A stretch of 64,000 nucleotides of DNA from Siphonobacter aquaeclarae (GTDB lineage: Bacteria; Bacteroidota; Bacteroidia; Cytophagales; Spirosomataceae): assembly GCF_900103285.1 (NCBI RefSeq), contig NZ_FNGS01000001.1, forward strand, positions 551,515-615,514. Direction: 5' to 3'. Position 1 is the first letter of the stretch. Each line of letters begins with the position of its first letter. The position numbers and the translations under genes are program-made. This document shows, piece by piece, positions 44,719 to 52,701 of this stretch. Under the pieces are notes generated by a model that did not search any database, had not been told where the DNA came from, and was given only the letters and a program-made list of their open reading frames with translations.

Positions 44719-46053
44719 ATGAGTCAAACTTCTTCTTCCCAATGGCTGGGCCATCCCCGCGGACTTTTCATCCTTTTTCTGACCGAACTCTGGGAACGTT
44801 TCAGTTTCTACGGCATGCGGGCCATTCTGGTGCTGTACCTGACCGCGCCCATGACCGGCCTGAACCCCGGTCTGGGCTGGAGCAATGCCGAAGCCCTCAC
44901 GTTTTACGGTTGGTATGGTTTCAGCGTGTACATGGCCAGTCTTCCGGGGGGGTACCTCGCTGACAAATGGCTGGGGCAGAAAAAGACGGTCATGATCGGG
45001 GCCATTCTCCTGACGGTCGGCCACGGTATTCTGGCCATTCAGGCGATGTGGGCGTTTTACCTGGGGATATTCTTCATCGTATCAGGCGTAGGCCTGCTCA
45101 AGCCGAATATTTCGACGATGGTGGGCGGGTTATATGGCCTGCACGATACCCGCCGCGACAAAGGATTTACAATCTTCTACATCGGCATCAACATCGGCGC
45201 GGCAATTGCGCCACTGCTGGTAGGCTGGGTAGCCTATCGATACGGCTGGCACTATGGCTTCGGCCTGGCGGGTGTCGGGATGGCGCTGGGTTTTCTCGGG
45301 TACCTGCAAGGCCAGAAATACCTGCAATCTGTCGGTAACTTCCTCGGCACCAGCGAAGACGCTTCCGACCGGGAAAAATTACACAAGCCGCTGACGCCCG
45401 TCGAAAAAGACCGGGTACTCGTGCTCGTTCTTTCCTTCCTGATTGTCATTATTTTCTGGGGAGCATACGAGCAGGCCGGCGGTCTGATGAACCTGTATGC
45501 CGAGCAGAAAACCGACCGGCATTTACTTGGTATGGAGATACCGGCGTCCTGGTTTCAGTCGCTGCCAGGCATTTTCGTAATTTCACTGGGAACGATCGTC
45601 GCCGCCTGGTGGAGCCGCCGCGCCAAAAAAGGAAAGGAATCGTCTTCCCTCGCTAAACTGGCGATCGGGACGATGATTACCGGCTCCGGATTCTTCTTTA
45701 TGACAGCAGCGTCGCTCCAATATGCGGCAGACGGCAAAGCGGCTATGTACTGGCTGGTACTGGCTTACCTCTTCCACGTGATCGGGGAGCTGTCGTCTTC
45801 GCCGGTGTCGCTGTCGTTTATCACGAAACTCGCGCCGGCCAAGTACGCCTCCATGATGATGGGCTTGTATTGGGCGGCTACCGGAATGGGCGAAAAACTC
45901 GCCGGAACGCTGGGCGCGTGGTCGCAAACCTGGGGAGAATTCGAAACCTTCACGGGCATCGCGGTTTTCTGCGTCCTTTTCGGAGGGTTGATCCTCCTGC
46001 TGCTCAAACCGCTGAAACGGCTTACGCACGGAGCCGACGATGATTACGAATAG
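44719..46053 (+). CDS. POT/PTR-family proton-coupled peptide transporter
   Basis: A 444-residue inner-membrane protein with twelve or more helices. The N-terminal TELWERFSFYGMRAILVLYL is the ExxER proton-coupling signature, followed by GGYLADKWLGQKKTVMIGA and FIVSGVGLLKPNISTMVGGL with FTIFYIGINIGAAIAPLLVG. These are diagnostic of POT di/tripeptide transporters. It begins 4 bp after the oxidoreductase gene and ends 2 bp before the methyltransferase. Its substrate may be peptides or related conjugates; a link to corrinoid metabolism is only positional. Confidence 0.9.
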   Translation: MSQTSSSQWLGHPRGLFILFLTELWERFSFYGMRAILVLYLTAPMTGLNPGLGWSNAEALTFYGWYGFSVYMASLPGGYLADKWLGQKKTVMIGAILLTVGHGILAIQAMWAFYLGIFFIVSGVGLLKPNISTMVGGLYGLHDTRRDKGFTIFYIGINIGAAIAPLLVGWVAYRYGWHYGFGLAGVGMALGFLGYLQGQKYLQSVGNFLGTSEDASDREKLHKPLTPVEKDRVLVLVLSFLIVIIFWGAYEQAGGLMNLYAEQKTDRHLLGMEIPASWFQSLPGIFVISLGTIVAAWWSRRAKKGKESSSLAKLAIGTMITGSGFFFMTAASLQYAADGKAAMYWLVLAYLFHVIGELSSSPVSLSFITKLAPAKYASMMMGLYWAATGMGEKLAGTLGAWSQTWGEFETFTGIAVFCVLFGGLILLLLKPLKRLTHGADDDYE

Positions 46054-46055
46054 CC

Positions 46056-46691
46056 ATGGAAACGGAACAATTGAAAGAACTCGCCCGGCAGCTGAGCTGC
46101 CCCGAAGGTGAGAACGGCCTGAAAACGGCCGAGCAGATGAACTTCTCCAACGGTGGCATGACCCGCTTCACCATCCGGACGCTTAACCCGCAACCGGGCG
46201 AAACGGTACTGGAAATCGGCCCGGGAAACGGCGAACATGTCCATGAACTGAGCGACGTGCAGTACCAGGGGGCGGATATTTCAGGACTGATGGTCGCCGA
46301 GGCTCGCCGCATCAACCACGCGCGGGTAGCAGCCGGAACGGCTGCCTTCGATCTGGTTCCGGCCGATCGCCTGCCTTATCCGGACCATTCGTTCGACCGC
46401 ATTTTCACGGTTAATACCCTGTATTTCTGGCAACAACCGGAAGCCTACGCGAATGAGATTTACCGGGTTTTACGGCCGGGAGGCACCTTTTGCCTCGCGT
46501 TTGCCCTGCGCTCGTTCATGGAAAAACTACCCTTCGTCACCTACGGCTTCCGCCTCTATGACGAGCAGGCGGCACTCGCCGTGCTCGGGTCTTTTTCCCG
46601 GAAAGAAGTAGTCTTTCAAACCGAAGAAATCGTCGGCAATACCGGGCAGTCGGTCATCCGTGATTACGCGGTCATCGTCGCTCATAAATAA
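46056..46691 (+). CDS. class I SAM-dependent methyltransferase
   Basis: A 211-residue cytoplasmic enzyme. SAM-binding motif I is TVLEIGPGNGEHVHEL, motif II/III region DLVPADRLPYPDHSFDRIFT, and the motif IV-V region NEIYRVLRPGGTFCLAFALR, as in the Methyltransf_11 family. The substrate is not indicated. It does not resemble the tetrapyrrole (precorrin) methylases, which have a different fold. It lies 2 bp after the POT gene and 5 bp before the chelatase subunit. Confidence 0.85.
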   Translation: METEQLKELARQLSCPEGENGLKTAEQMNFSNGGMTRFTIRTLNPQPGETVLEIGPGNGEHVHELSDVQYQGADISGLMVAEARRINHARVAAGTAAFDLVPADRLPYPDHSFDRIFTVNTLYFWQQPEAYANEIYRVLRPGGTFCLAFALRSFMEKLPFVTYGFRLYDEQAALAVLGSFSRKEVVFQTEEIVGNTGQSVIRDYAVIVAHK

Positions 46692-46696
46692 CGATC

Positions 46697-48487
46697 ATGA
46701 TTTATCCATTTGCGGCGTTGGTCGGACAGGAACGGCTTGTCCGGGCGCTTCTTCTCTGTGCTGTTCATCCGGGTATCGGCGGGGTGCTGATCCAGGGAGA
46801 CAAGGGAACGGCCAAAAGTACCGCTGCCCGCGGCCTGGCTGAAATCCTGCCTCCGGTACGCCGGGCGGTCGGCTCTCCGCTGAATTTGTCGCCGGAGGAA
46901 ACGGATGGTACTTCCGGAGCGGAACTCGTTCCGGCTCCTTTTGTTACCCTTCCCCTCGGCGCTTCGGAAGACCGGGTCATCGGGCAGCTGGACCTCGAAA
47001 CCGTACTCACCGAACGCCGCAGGACATTGCAACCGGGCCTGCTGGCGGCGGCGCATCAGGGGATTCTATACATTGATGAAGTAAACCTGCTGCCGGATCA
47101 CCTGGTGGACGTCCTGCTGGACGTCGCCGCTTCCGGTGTGAATACCATCCAGCGCGACGGACTATCCGTCAGCCACCCCTCCCGGTTTTTTCTGATCGGA
47201 ACAATGAACCCTGAGGAAGGATCGCTCCGGCCTCAGTTTCTGGACCGTTTTGGCTTGATGGTCCACGTGCATGCACCGGATGATCCGGTTGTCCGCGCCG
47301 AAGTCATCCGCCGTCGTATTGCCTTTGAGCGGGAACCGGCGGTATTCCGTCAGGCCTGGCAGGAAACCGAAGATATGCTCAAAACCCGCATACTCGCGGC
47401 ACGCGCCCTGCTCCGGCATGTCCGTCTGTCCGACGAGCTGCTGCTGCACATCAGTCAGCTTTGCCGCGACGCCGGTGTGCAAAGCCTCCGGGCGGATATC
47501 GTTTTATACAAGACGGCCCTCGCCTGGGCAGCGCTCGAGCAACGCAACGAAGTAACGGAATCGGATATACAACAAGCGTCTGAACTCGTCCTGGCGCACC
47601 GGCGGAAAAACCGGCAACCAGACCGGCCTTCGGGCGGGTCACCGGAACCGCCGCAGATCGATCCTCCTGCCGGCGGTTCGGAGAAGCAAGAGGAAGTTTT
47701 CGGCATTCTCCCGACCGGAGCAGCACCGGTGATTGAAGTACGGGATACCGGGCTGGCCGGGCTGGCGGGTCGTCGCAGCCAAACCCCTGACCGCTCGCGG
47801 GGGCCCGTTGTCCGGACGACGCCGTCGCCCTTCCCCACAGAATTAGCCCTGGAAGCCAGCATCCGCCAGGCGCTGCTGCGTGATCCGGATAACGCCGGCC
47901 TCACCCGGCAGGACCTTCAACAGGCCGAACGGAGCGGAAAAACCGGTCATTTTCTGTTGTTTGTCGTGGACGCCTCCGGCTCCATGGCTGCCAACCGGCG
48001 CATGGAAGCGGTGAAAGGTACGATCCTGTCTCTCCTGACCGACGCCTACCAGAAACGGGATACGGTAGGACTGATTACCTTCCGTGGCGCCGAAGCCCAG
48101 GTAGTACTGGCGCCCACGCAGCGTACCGAACACGCGGAAGAAGCGCTGCGGTCGCTCCCAACGGGCGGGCGTACGCCGCTCGCGCATGCGCTGCTCCTCG
48201 CAGAAGAACTCGTACGGTTCGGGCCGGAAAACCCGCTGCTGGTCATCGTCAGTGACGGTAAGGCCAATGTACCCCTGCCGGGCGGCGGTGATCCCATCCG
48301 TCAGGCACTCACCATCGCCGGACGCCTCGCGGGTACGCCCGCCATCGTTCTGAATACGGAAATCGGGTTTCTTCCTTCCGGTCAGGCCGCCCGCCTGGCT
48401 GAGGCACTGCAGGCACCCTGTTTATCTCCGGAAGCTTTTTCCTCCGAAAATATCCTTCGTCTTCTTACCTCCTACCGAAAGAAATGA
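46697..48487 (+). CDS. ChlI/ChlD-type chelatase subunit (AAA+ plus VWA), probable CobN partner
   Basis: A 596-residue protein joining a ChlI/BchI-like AAA+ module (Walker A GDKGTAKST at 34-42, Walker B ILYIDEVNLLP, FLIGTMNPEEGSLRPQFLDR) to a proline-rich linker (about 305-365) and a VWA domain with the MIDAS motif DASGS at 425-429. CobN-only clusters without CobST are thought to use such a protein as the motor. No close ChlI paralogue is in the window. Its stop overlaps the start of cobQ. The alternative, a magnesium chelatase, is unlikely as no chlorophyll genes are seen. Confidence 0.88.
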   Translation: MIYPFAALVGQERLVRALLLCAVHPGIGGVLIQGDKGTAKSTAARGLAEILPPVRRAVGSPLNLSPEETDGTSGAELVPAPFVTLPLGASEDRVIGQLDLETVLTERRRTLQPGLLAAAHQGILYIDEVNLLPDHLVDVLLDVAASGVNTIQRDGLSVSHPSRFFLIGTMNPEEGSLRPQFLDRFGLMVHVHAPDDPVVRAEVIRRRIAFEREPAVFRQAWQETEDMLKTRILAARALLRHVRLSDELLLHISQLCRDAGVQSLRADIVLYKTALAWAALEQRNEVTESDIQQASELVLAHRRKNRQPDRPSGGSPEPPQIDPPAGGSEKQEEVFGILPTGAAPVIEVRDTGLAGLAGRRSQTPDRSRGPVVRTTPSPFPTELALEASIRQALLRDPDNAGLTRQDLQQAERSGKTGHFLLFVVDASGSMAANRRMEAVKGTILSLLTDAYQKRDTVGLITFRGAEAQVVLAPTQRTEHAEEALRSLPTGGRTPLAHALLLAEELVRFGPENPLLVIVSDGKANVPLPGGGDPIRQALTIAGRLAGTPAIVLNTEIGFLPSGQAARLAEALQAPCLSPEAFSSENILRLLTSYRKK

Positions 48488-49932
48488 TGAAACCGATGAT
48501 GTTGGTCGGGACGGCGTCGGACGTGGGCAAAAGTGTCATTACAGCCGCCTTTTGCCGTATTTTCCGGCAAGACGGCTATCATCCTGCGCCGTTCAAGGCC
48601 CAGAATATGTCGCTCAACAGCTACGCCACGCCCGAGGGCCTTGAGATCGGGCGGGCACAGGCCGTACAGGCTGAGGCGGCTGGTATTCCCTGCCATACCG
48701 ACATGAACCCTGTTTTGCTGAAGCCGACAAGCGACAAGGCCTCCCAAATCGTACTCAACGGCAAACCGGTCGGTACGCAATCGGCGTGGGAGTATTTCAT
48801 GGCGGACGATCGCCAGGCGCTATTCACCGCCGTCACCGAAGCGTATGACCGGCTTGCGGCCCGCTATTCGCCCATCGTGATGGAAGGCGCGGGAAGTATT
48901 TCCGAGCTCAATCTCCGTCACCGCGACATTACCAATCTCCGCATGGCTATCCATGCCGGCGCAGCTACATACCTCATCGGCGATATCGACCGGGGCGGGC
49001 TGTTTGGCAGTGTCTATGGTACCATTGCGCTGCTGACACCTGAGGAAAGAACCTGTATCCAGGGTATTATTGTCAATAAATTCCGCGGAGATGCCCGGTT
49101 GTTCGAAGACGGCAAACGCATGCTTGCGGAGCTGACCGGCGTCCCGGTAGTCGGCGTACTGCCCTACTACCGCGATATTTACATCGAGGAAGAAGACTCC
49201 GTAGCACTCGACTGGAAGCGGCGCTCAGCCCTGGACGGCAAAGTGAATGTCGCTGTCGTACTTCTTCACCGCATGTCCAATTTTACCGACTTCAACCGAC
49301 TGGAACGGGACCCCCGGGTAAATCTCTACTATGCCGCGACGCCCCGGGAGCTCGAAGCCGCCGATGTGGTGATTCTTCCGGGAAGTAAAAACACAGTCGA
49401 AGACCTGATTTCGCTTCGCCAGCGGGGCATGGCAGCCGCCATTCTCTCCGCCCGGAAAAACGGAAAAACCGTGATCGGAATCTGCGGCGGCTATCAGATG
49501 ATGGGAGAATCGGTCGAAGATCCGGAAGGGGTGGAAAGTACCGTTCCATTCGTTCCCGGCCTGGGTCTTCTGCCCGTGCGGACGGTACTGACTCCGCATA
49601 AAACGACGAATCAGCGAACCTTTACCTTTCAGGGAGCAACGTGCTCGGGATATGAAATTCACATGGGTGTGACCAGCGGCGGCGGCCAACCGGTAGCAAT
49701 ACTGGCGGACGGTACTCCGGACGGATGCCGCGCAGACAATACCTGCTGGGGTACCTATCTTCATGGTATCCTCGACAACGATGCTGTCGTCAATGCAGTC
49801 CTCGAACCGCATACGGCTGCACGGGCGGCCCCTTTTTCCTATCCTGACTGGAAAGAAGAACAATACGACAAACTGGCCGACTGGCTCCGCAGCCACATCG
49901 ACCTCGACTATATCTATGGAACGCTGAGATAG
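48484..49932 (+). CDS. cobQ: cobyric acid synthase
   Basis: A 482-residue enzyme with P-loop GTASDVGKS (9-17), then FKAQNMSLNSYATPEGLEIG and NPVLLKPTSDKASQIVLNG, signatures of CobQ/CbiP. The C-terminal glutamine amidotransferase has VIGICGGYQMMGES (nucleophile Cys) and YEIHMGVT. It amidates the b, d, e and g side chains of (adenosyl)cobyrinate a,c-diamide. The start overlaps the chelatase stop by 4 bp. An ATG one codon later is also possible. Confidence 0.95.
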   Translation: MMKPMMLVGTASDVGKSVITAAFCRIFRQDGYHPAPFKAQNMSLNSYATPEGLEIGRAQAVQAEAAGIPCHTDMNPVLLKPTSDKASQIVLNGKPVGTQSAWEYFMADDRQALFTAVTEAYDRLAARYSPIVMEGAGSISELNLRHRDITNLRMAIHAGAATYLIGDIDRGGLFGSVYGTIALLTPEERTCIQGIIVNKFRGDARLFEDGKRMLAELTGVPVVGVLPYYRDIYIEEEDSVALDWKRRSALDGKVNVAVVLLHRMSNFTDFNRLERDPRVNLYYAATPRELEAADVVILPGSKNTVEDLISLRQRGMAAAILSARKNGKTVIGICGGYQMMGESVEDPEGVESTVPFVPGLGLLPVRTVLTPHKTTNQRTFTFQGATCSGYEIHMGVTSGGGQPVAILADGTPDGCRADNTCWGTYLHGILDNDAVVNAVLEPHTAARAAPFSYPDWKEEQYDKLADWLRSHIDLDYIYGTLR

Positions 49933-49948
49933 TGTTCTGATTCTGACT

Positions 49949-50956
49949 ATGTTACACGGACACGGAGACGACGGATACCGCTATCCGCAACCCATACGGG
50001 CCGATTTCAGCACCAACGTCTGGTATGGCGGCGAGCCGGAAGGCCTGAAAGAACACCTCTTCGCCAACTGGGCGCGGGTAAACCGGTATCCGGAGGTAAC
50101 CGCCGAGCGGCTCGCCGATCAGATCGCTGCTCAAAAGGGCTTGCGGGCCGGGCAGGTACTCGTTCACAACGGTACCGCGGAGAGCATTTACCTGCTCGCG
50201 CAGGCCTTCGCAGGCGTTGTTACGACGATTGTCTATCCGTCATTCTCTGAATACGAAGACGCCTGCCGGCTGCACGGTCATACCCTCCGGTTTGTCGCCT
50301 GGGAATACCTGGATCGGCTCGAAGCCGGCAGTACCCTGCTTTTCATTTGCCACCCGAATAATCCAACAGGGCAGACCTTTCCTTCGCTCGTATCCCTTCT
50401 TTCCCGGTTTCCGGAGACGATTTTTGTGGTGGATGAAGCTTTTATCGACTTCACGGATCAGGTATCTTCCCTGATTCCGCTGATCGGCCGGTATCCTAAC
50501 CTGCTCATTCTCCGATCATTGACCAAAACCTATGCCATTCCGGGATTACGCCTGGGATATGTCGCCGGAAGTGAGGCAGTACTCGACCGGGTCCGGGCCG
50601 TGCGGCCTCCGTGGACGGTCAACGCCCTCGCGCTGGAGACCGGTTATTACCTGCTTGATAAGCCGGCTCCCTTTGAACTGACTTCCTATCTCCGGGAAAG
50701 GGATGATTTCCGGCAACAACTGCAAAGGATATCCTCGCTTGTCGTCCACCCGACGGATACCCATTTTTTCCTTTGTGAAACAACAAAAGCTACGGCGGCT
50801 GACCTCAAGTCCTGGCTCGTGGAGCGCCACGGCCTGCTGATCCGCGACGCAGGAAATTTCCGGGGGTTGTCGCCGCGGCATTTCCGGCTCGCCACACTCG
50901 ATCCGACCCGAAACCAATGGCTTCTTAACGCGCTGACTGAATGGGAGTTATCCTGA
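49949..50956 (+). CDS. cobD: L-threonine-phosphate decarboxylase-type PLP enzyme
   Basis: A 335-residue class I/II aminotransferase-fold enzyme. HGHGDDGYRYPQPIRADFST at the start is typical of CobD/CobC. FICHPNNPTGQTFPS, VVDEAFIDF and SLTKTYAIPGLRLGY follow, with K193 the PLP-binding lysine. It should make (R)-1-aminopropan-2-yl phosphate from threonine phosphate for the nucleotide loop. It sits between cobQ and cbiB, the next step's synthase, which it overlaps by 16 bp. The Pseudomonas naming convention calls this cobC. Confidence 0.9.
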   Translation: MLHGHGDDGYRYPQPIRADFSTNVWYGGEPEGLKEHLFANWARVNRYPEVTAERLADQIAAQKGLRAGQVLVHNGTAESIYLLAQAFAGVVTTIVYPSFSEYEDACRLHGHTLRFVAWEYLDRLEAGSTLLFICHPNNPTGQTFPSLVSLLSRFPETIFVVDEAFIDFTDQVSSLIPLIGRYPNLLILRSLTKTYAIPGLRLGYVAGSEAVLDRVRAVRPPWTVNALALETGYYLLDKPAPFELTSYLRERDDFRQQLQRISSLVVHPTDTHFFLCETTKATAADLKSWLVERHGLLIRDAGNFRGLSPRHFRLATLDPTRNQWLLNALTEWELS

Positions 50957-51870
50957 GCTTGCTGATCGGGTACGGCCTGGATTTGCTTCTGGGTGATCCG
51001 GACAACTGGCCGCATCCGGTGCGGGTATTCGGAACCGCCATTGCCCGGGGAGAGACTATCCTGAATACCGGTGCAAACCGGTTCGGGAAGGGCCTTTTGC
51101 TGGCATCGATCCTTGTTCCGGCCGTATTTCTCTTTTTTTGGGCGACGAACCGCTTGCTCGAACATATTCATCCATGGCTGGCGATAGCCGCTAACGGTAT
51201 CTGGGTATGGTATGGGCTGGCAAACCGGAGCCTGATTGACGAGGGGCGGAACGTGGGGAGGGCGCTGGAAGAACGCGGTTTGGAAGCAGGCCGAAAACAG
51301 TTGTCACGCATTGTCGGCCGGGATACTTCCCGTCTGACTCCGCATCAGATCCGAACCGCTGTTCTCGAAACCATGTCCGAAAACCTCAGCGACGGCGTCG
51401 TAGCGCCGCTTTTCTACCTCGCGTTTGCGGGCGTTCCGGGGATGATGGCCTATAAAATGATCAATACGCTCGATTCCATGATTGGCTACCGAAGCGAGCG
51501 GTACGAACAGTTCGGGAAGGCCGCCGCCCGTCTGGACGACCTTGCTAACCTCCTACCCGCACGACTGACAGCCTTTTTGATGGTGCTGGTGACGGGAAGC
51601 CGCCGGGCGATCCGCTTTGTCTTCCGATACGGCCGTGCCCACAAAAGCCCGAATGCCGGGTATCCGGAAGCCGCGCTGGCAGGAATACTTGACTGTCGTT
51701 TCGGCGGACCGAATGTGTACCACGGCGTCGCGGTATCTAAACCTTACATCGGGATAAACGACCGGGAGTTGACGCAGGAAGACCTCAGCACGGCGATTTC
51801 CGTCAACCACCGGGTATGTTTCGTTTGTATTTTACTGATTATCAGCATATGGTTACCCGGATTATTCTGA
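50941..51870 (+). CDS. cbiB: adenosylcobinamide-phosphate synthase
   Basis: A 309-residue membrane protein of the CbiB/CobD family. The N-terminus SLLIGYGLDLLLGDPDNWPH followed by PVRVFG is diagnostic. LSDGVVAPLFYLAFAGVPGM, MAYKMINTLDSMIGYRSERY and PNAGYPEAALAGILDCRFGG follow. It attaches aminopropanol phosphate to adenosylcobyric acid. Its start lies within cobD (16 bp) and its end overlaps the second P-loop ATPase by 22 bp. Confidence 0.95.
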   Translation: MGVILSLLIGYGLDLLLGDPDNWPHPVRVFGTAIARGETILNTGANRFGKGLLLASILVPAVFLFFWATNRLLEHIHPWLAIAANGIWVWYGLANRSLIDEGRNVGRALEERGLEAGRKQLSRIVGRDTSRLTPHQIRTAVLETMSENLSDGVVAPLFYLAFAGVPGMMAYKMINTLDSMIGYRSERYEQFGKAAARLDDLANLLPARLTAFLMVLVTGSRRAIRFVFRYGRAHKSPNAGYPEAALAGILDCRFGGPNVYHGVAVSKPYIGINDRELTQEDLSTAISVNHRVCFVCILLIISIWLPGLF

Positions 51871-52418
51871 CCGGAGGCCCCGGAGCGGGCAAAACAACAT
51901 TATTGGAAACGCTGGCCGGGTTGGGTTATGCCTGTTCGGAGGAAGTATCGCGGCGGCTGATCCGGGAAGAAGTAGCAGTGAAATCCGACTGTTTACCCTG
52001 GAAAAACCTGGCCTGCTTCGCCGGAAAATGCCTGGGTGAAATGGAAAAAGACCATCATCGGGCAACTGGCCTTACTTTTTTTGACCGTGGCATACCGGAT
52101 ATCGTCGCATACCTCGTGGCCGGCGGGCAGCCGGTAGCTGCCGCCTGCCGCGAGGCCCTGGCGCGGTGCGAATACCACCCGGAGGTGTGGATAGCACCAC
52201 CCTGGGAAGCTATCTATCAGCAAGATGACGAACGCTGGCAGACGTTTCCGGAAGCAGTACGTTTGTATGAACACATTTCAGAAACATATCTGTCACTCGG
52301 ATTCCGGCTCCGGGAATTACCGCTTTCATCGCCGGAAGAACGGGCCGGAATAATCCTTCAGGCGCTCGGTATTACCGCAATCCCCGCCGCCGGATCGCGC
52401 AATCGCCCCGATTCTTGA
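51849..52418 (+). CDS. AAA_28-type P-loop ATPase/kinase-like protein (paralogue 2)
   Basis: A 189-residue protein. The ATG at 51849 gives [15 protein letters not shown] at the N-terminus, nearly identical to the protein at 37546. Shared blocks: Walker [10 protein letters not shown] (9-17), [24 protein letters not shown] (DRGIPD at 79-84), YHPEVWIAPPWEAIYQQDDE. It lacks the extra C-terminal domain of paralogue 1. The start is 22 bp inside cbiB, so translation is coupled to the aminopropanol-attachment step. Function unknown; a small-molecule kinase for the nucleotide-loop pathway (for example making threonine phosphate) is a testable guess. Confidence 0.78.
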   Translation: MVTRIILTGGPGAGKTTLLETLAGLGYACSEEVSRRLIREEVAVKSDCLPWKNLACFAGKCLGEMEKDHHRATGLTFFDRGIPDIVAYLVAGGQPVAAACREALARCEYHPEVWIAPPWEAIYQQDDERWQTFPEAVRLYEHISETYLSLGFRLRELPLSSPEERAGIILQALGITAIPAAGSRNRPDS

Positions 52419-52419
52419 T

Positions 52420-52427
52420 TAGCTTTG
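52420..52427 (+). promoter_or_regulatory. -7 element of riboswitch 3 transcript
   Basis: TAGCTTTG matches TAnnTTTG exactly, one base after the stop of the P-loop ATPase and 4 nt before the aptamer begins. No good TTTG is seen 19-20 nt upstream, so the -33 element is weak or absent. Confidence 0.5.
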
Positions 52428-52430
52428 CAA

Positions 52431-52661
52431 CCAGCCAGGGTCACATTTTGTGTGAAAACGGGAATGCCGGTGGGAATCCGGAACAGTCTCCGCTGCTGTG
52501 AGAACCCGGTTTTCAGTTTACCGTTGACGGTTTACGGTGCGCACCGTTTTCCAAACTGAAAACGAAAAACTGAAAACCGAAAACTCCTCACCACTCGCCA
52601 CTGCGTCTCCACGCGGGAAGGCGGTGAGGAGGGAGCAAAGTCAGAAGACCTGCCCCGGCTG
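52431..52661 (+). ncRNA. cobalamin riboswitch 3 (controls the corrinoid ABC transporter operon)
   Basis: Aptamer landmarks in order: GGTGGGAATCCGGAACAGTC, CCGCTGCTGTGAGAA, GCCACTG, CGGGAAGGC, and the B12 box AGTCAGAAGACCTGCC. P1 pairs AGCCAGGG with CCCCGGCT. CTCCTCACC and GGTGAGGAG flank the GCCACTG segment just as in riboswitch 1. The variable arm carries copy C of the GAAAACTG repeat (52504-52590). Only about 40 nt separate it from the ATG of the binding-protein gene, favouring translational control. Confidence 0.95.
52504..52590. repeat. palindromic GAAAACTGAAAACCG-type repeat, copy C, inside riboswitch 3
   Basis: CCGGTTTTCAGTTTACCG on the left and AACTGAAAACCGAAAACT on the right, with GGTGCGCACC at the centre. 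Read on the minus strand it starts like copies A and B (GAGTTTTCGG) and has GTAAACCGTCAACGG where copy B has GTAAACTGGCAACAG. Confidence 0.8.
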
Positions 52662-52701
52662 ATTCACCTGATGGCTTTCGGAAGAAAAGCCGGTAGAAAC
52701 C

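Noticed and set aside
46056-46691. Precorrin methyltransferase in the cobalamin cluster
   Set aside because: The motif VLEIGPGNG is that of class I methyltransferases. The tetrapyrrole methylase (class III) signatures are absent.
47600-47640. Programmed -1 frameshift site in the chelatase subunit linker
   Set aside because: The run GAAAAAC in frame is not a canonical X-XXY-YYZ heptamer, and no clear downstream stimulatory structure was identified by eye.
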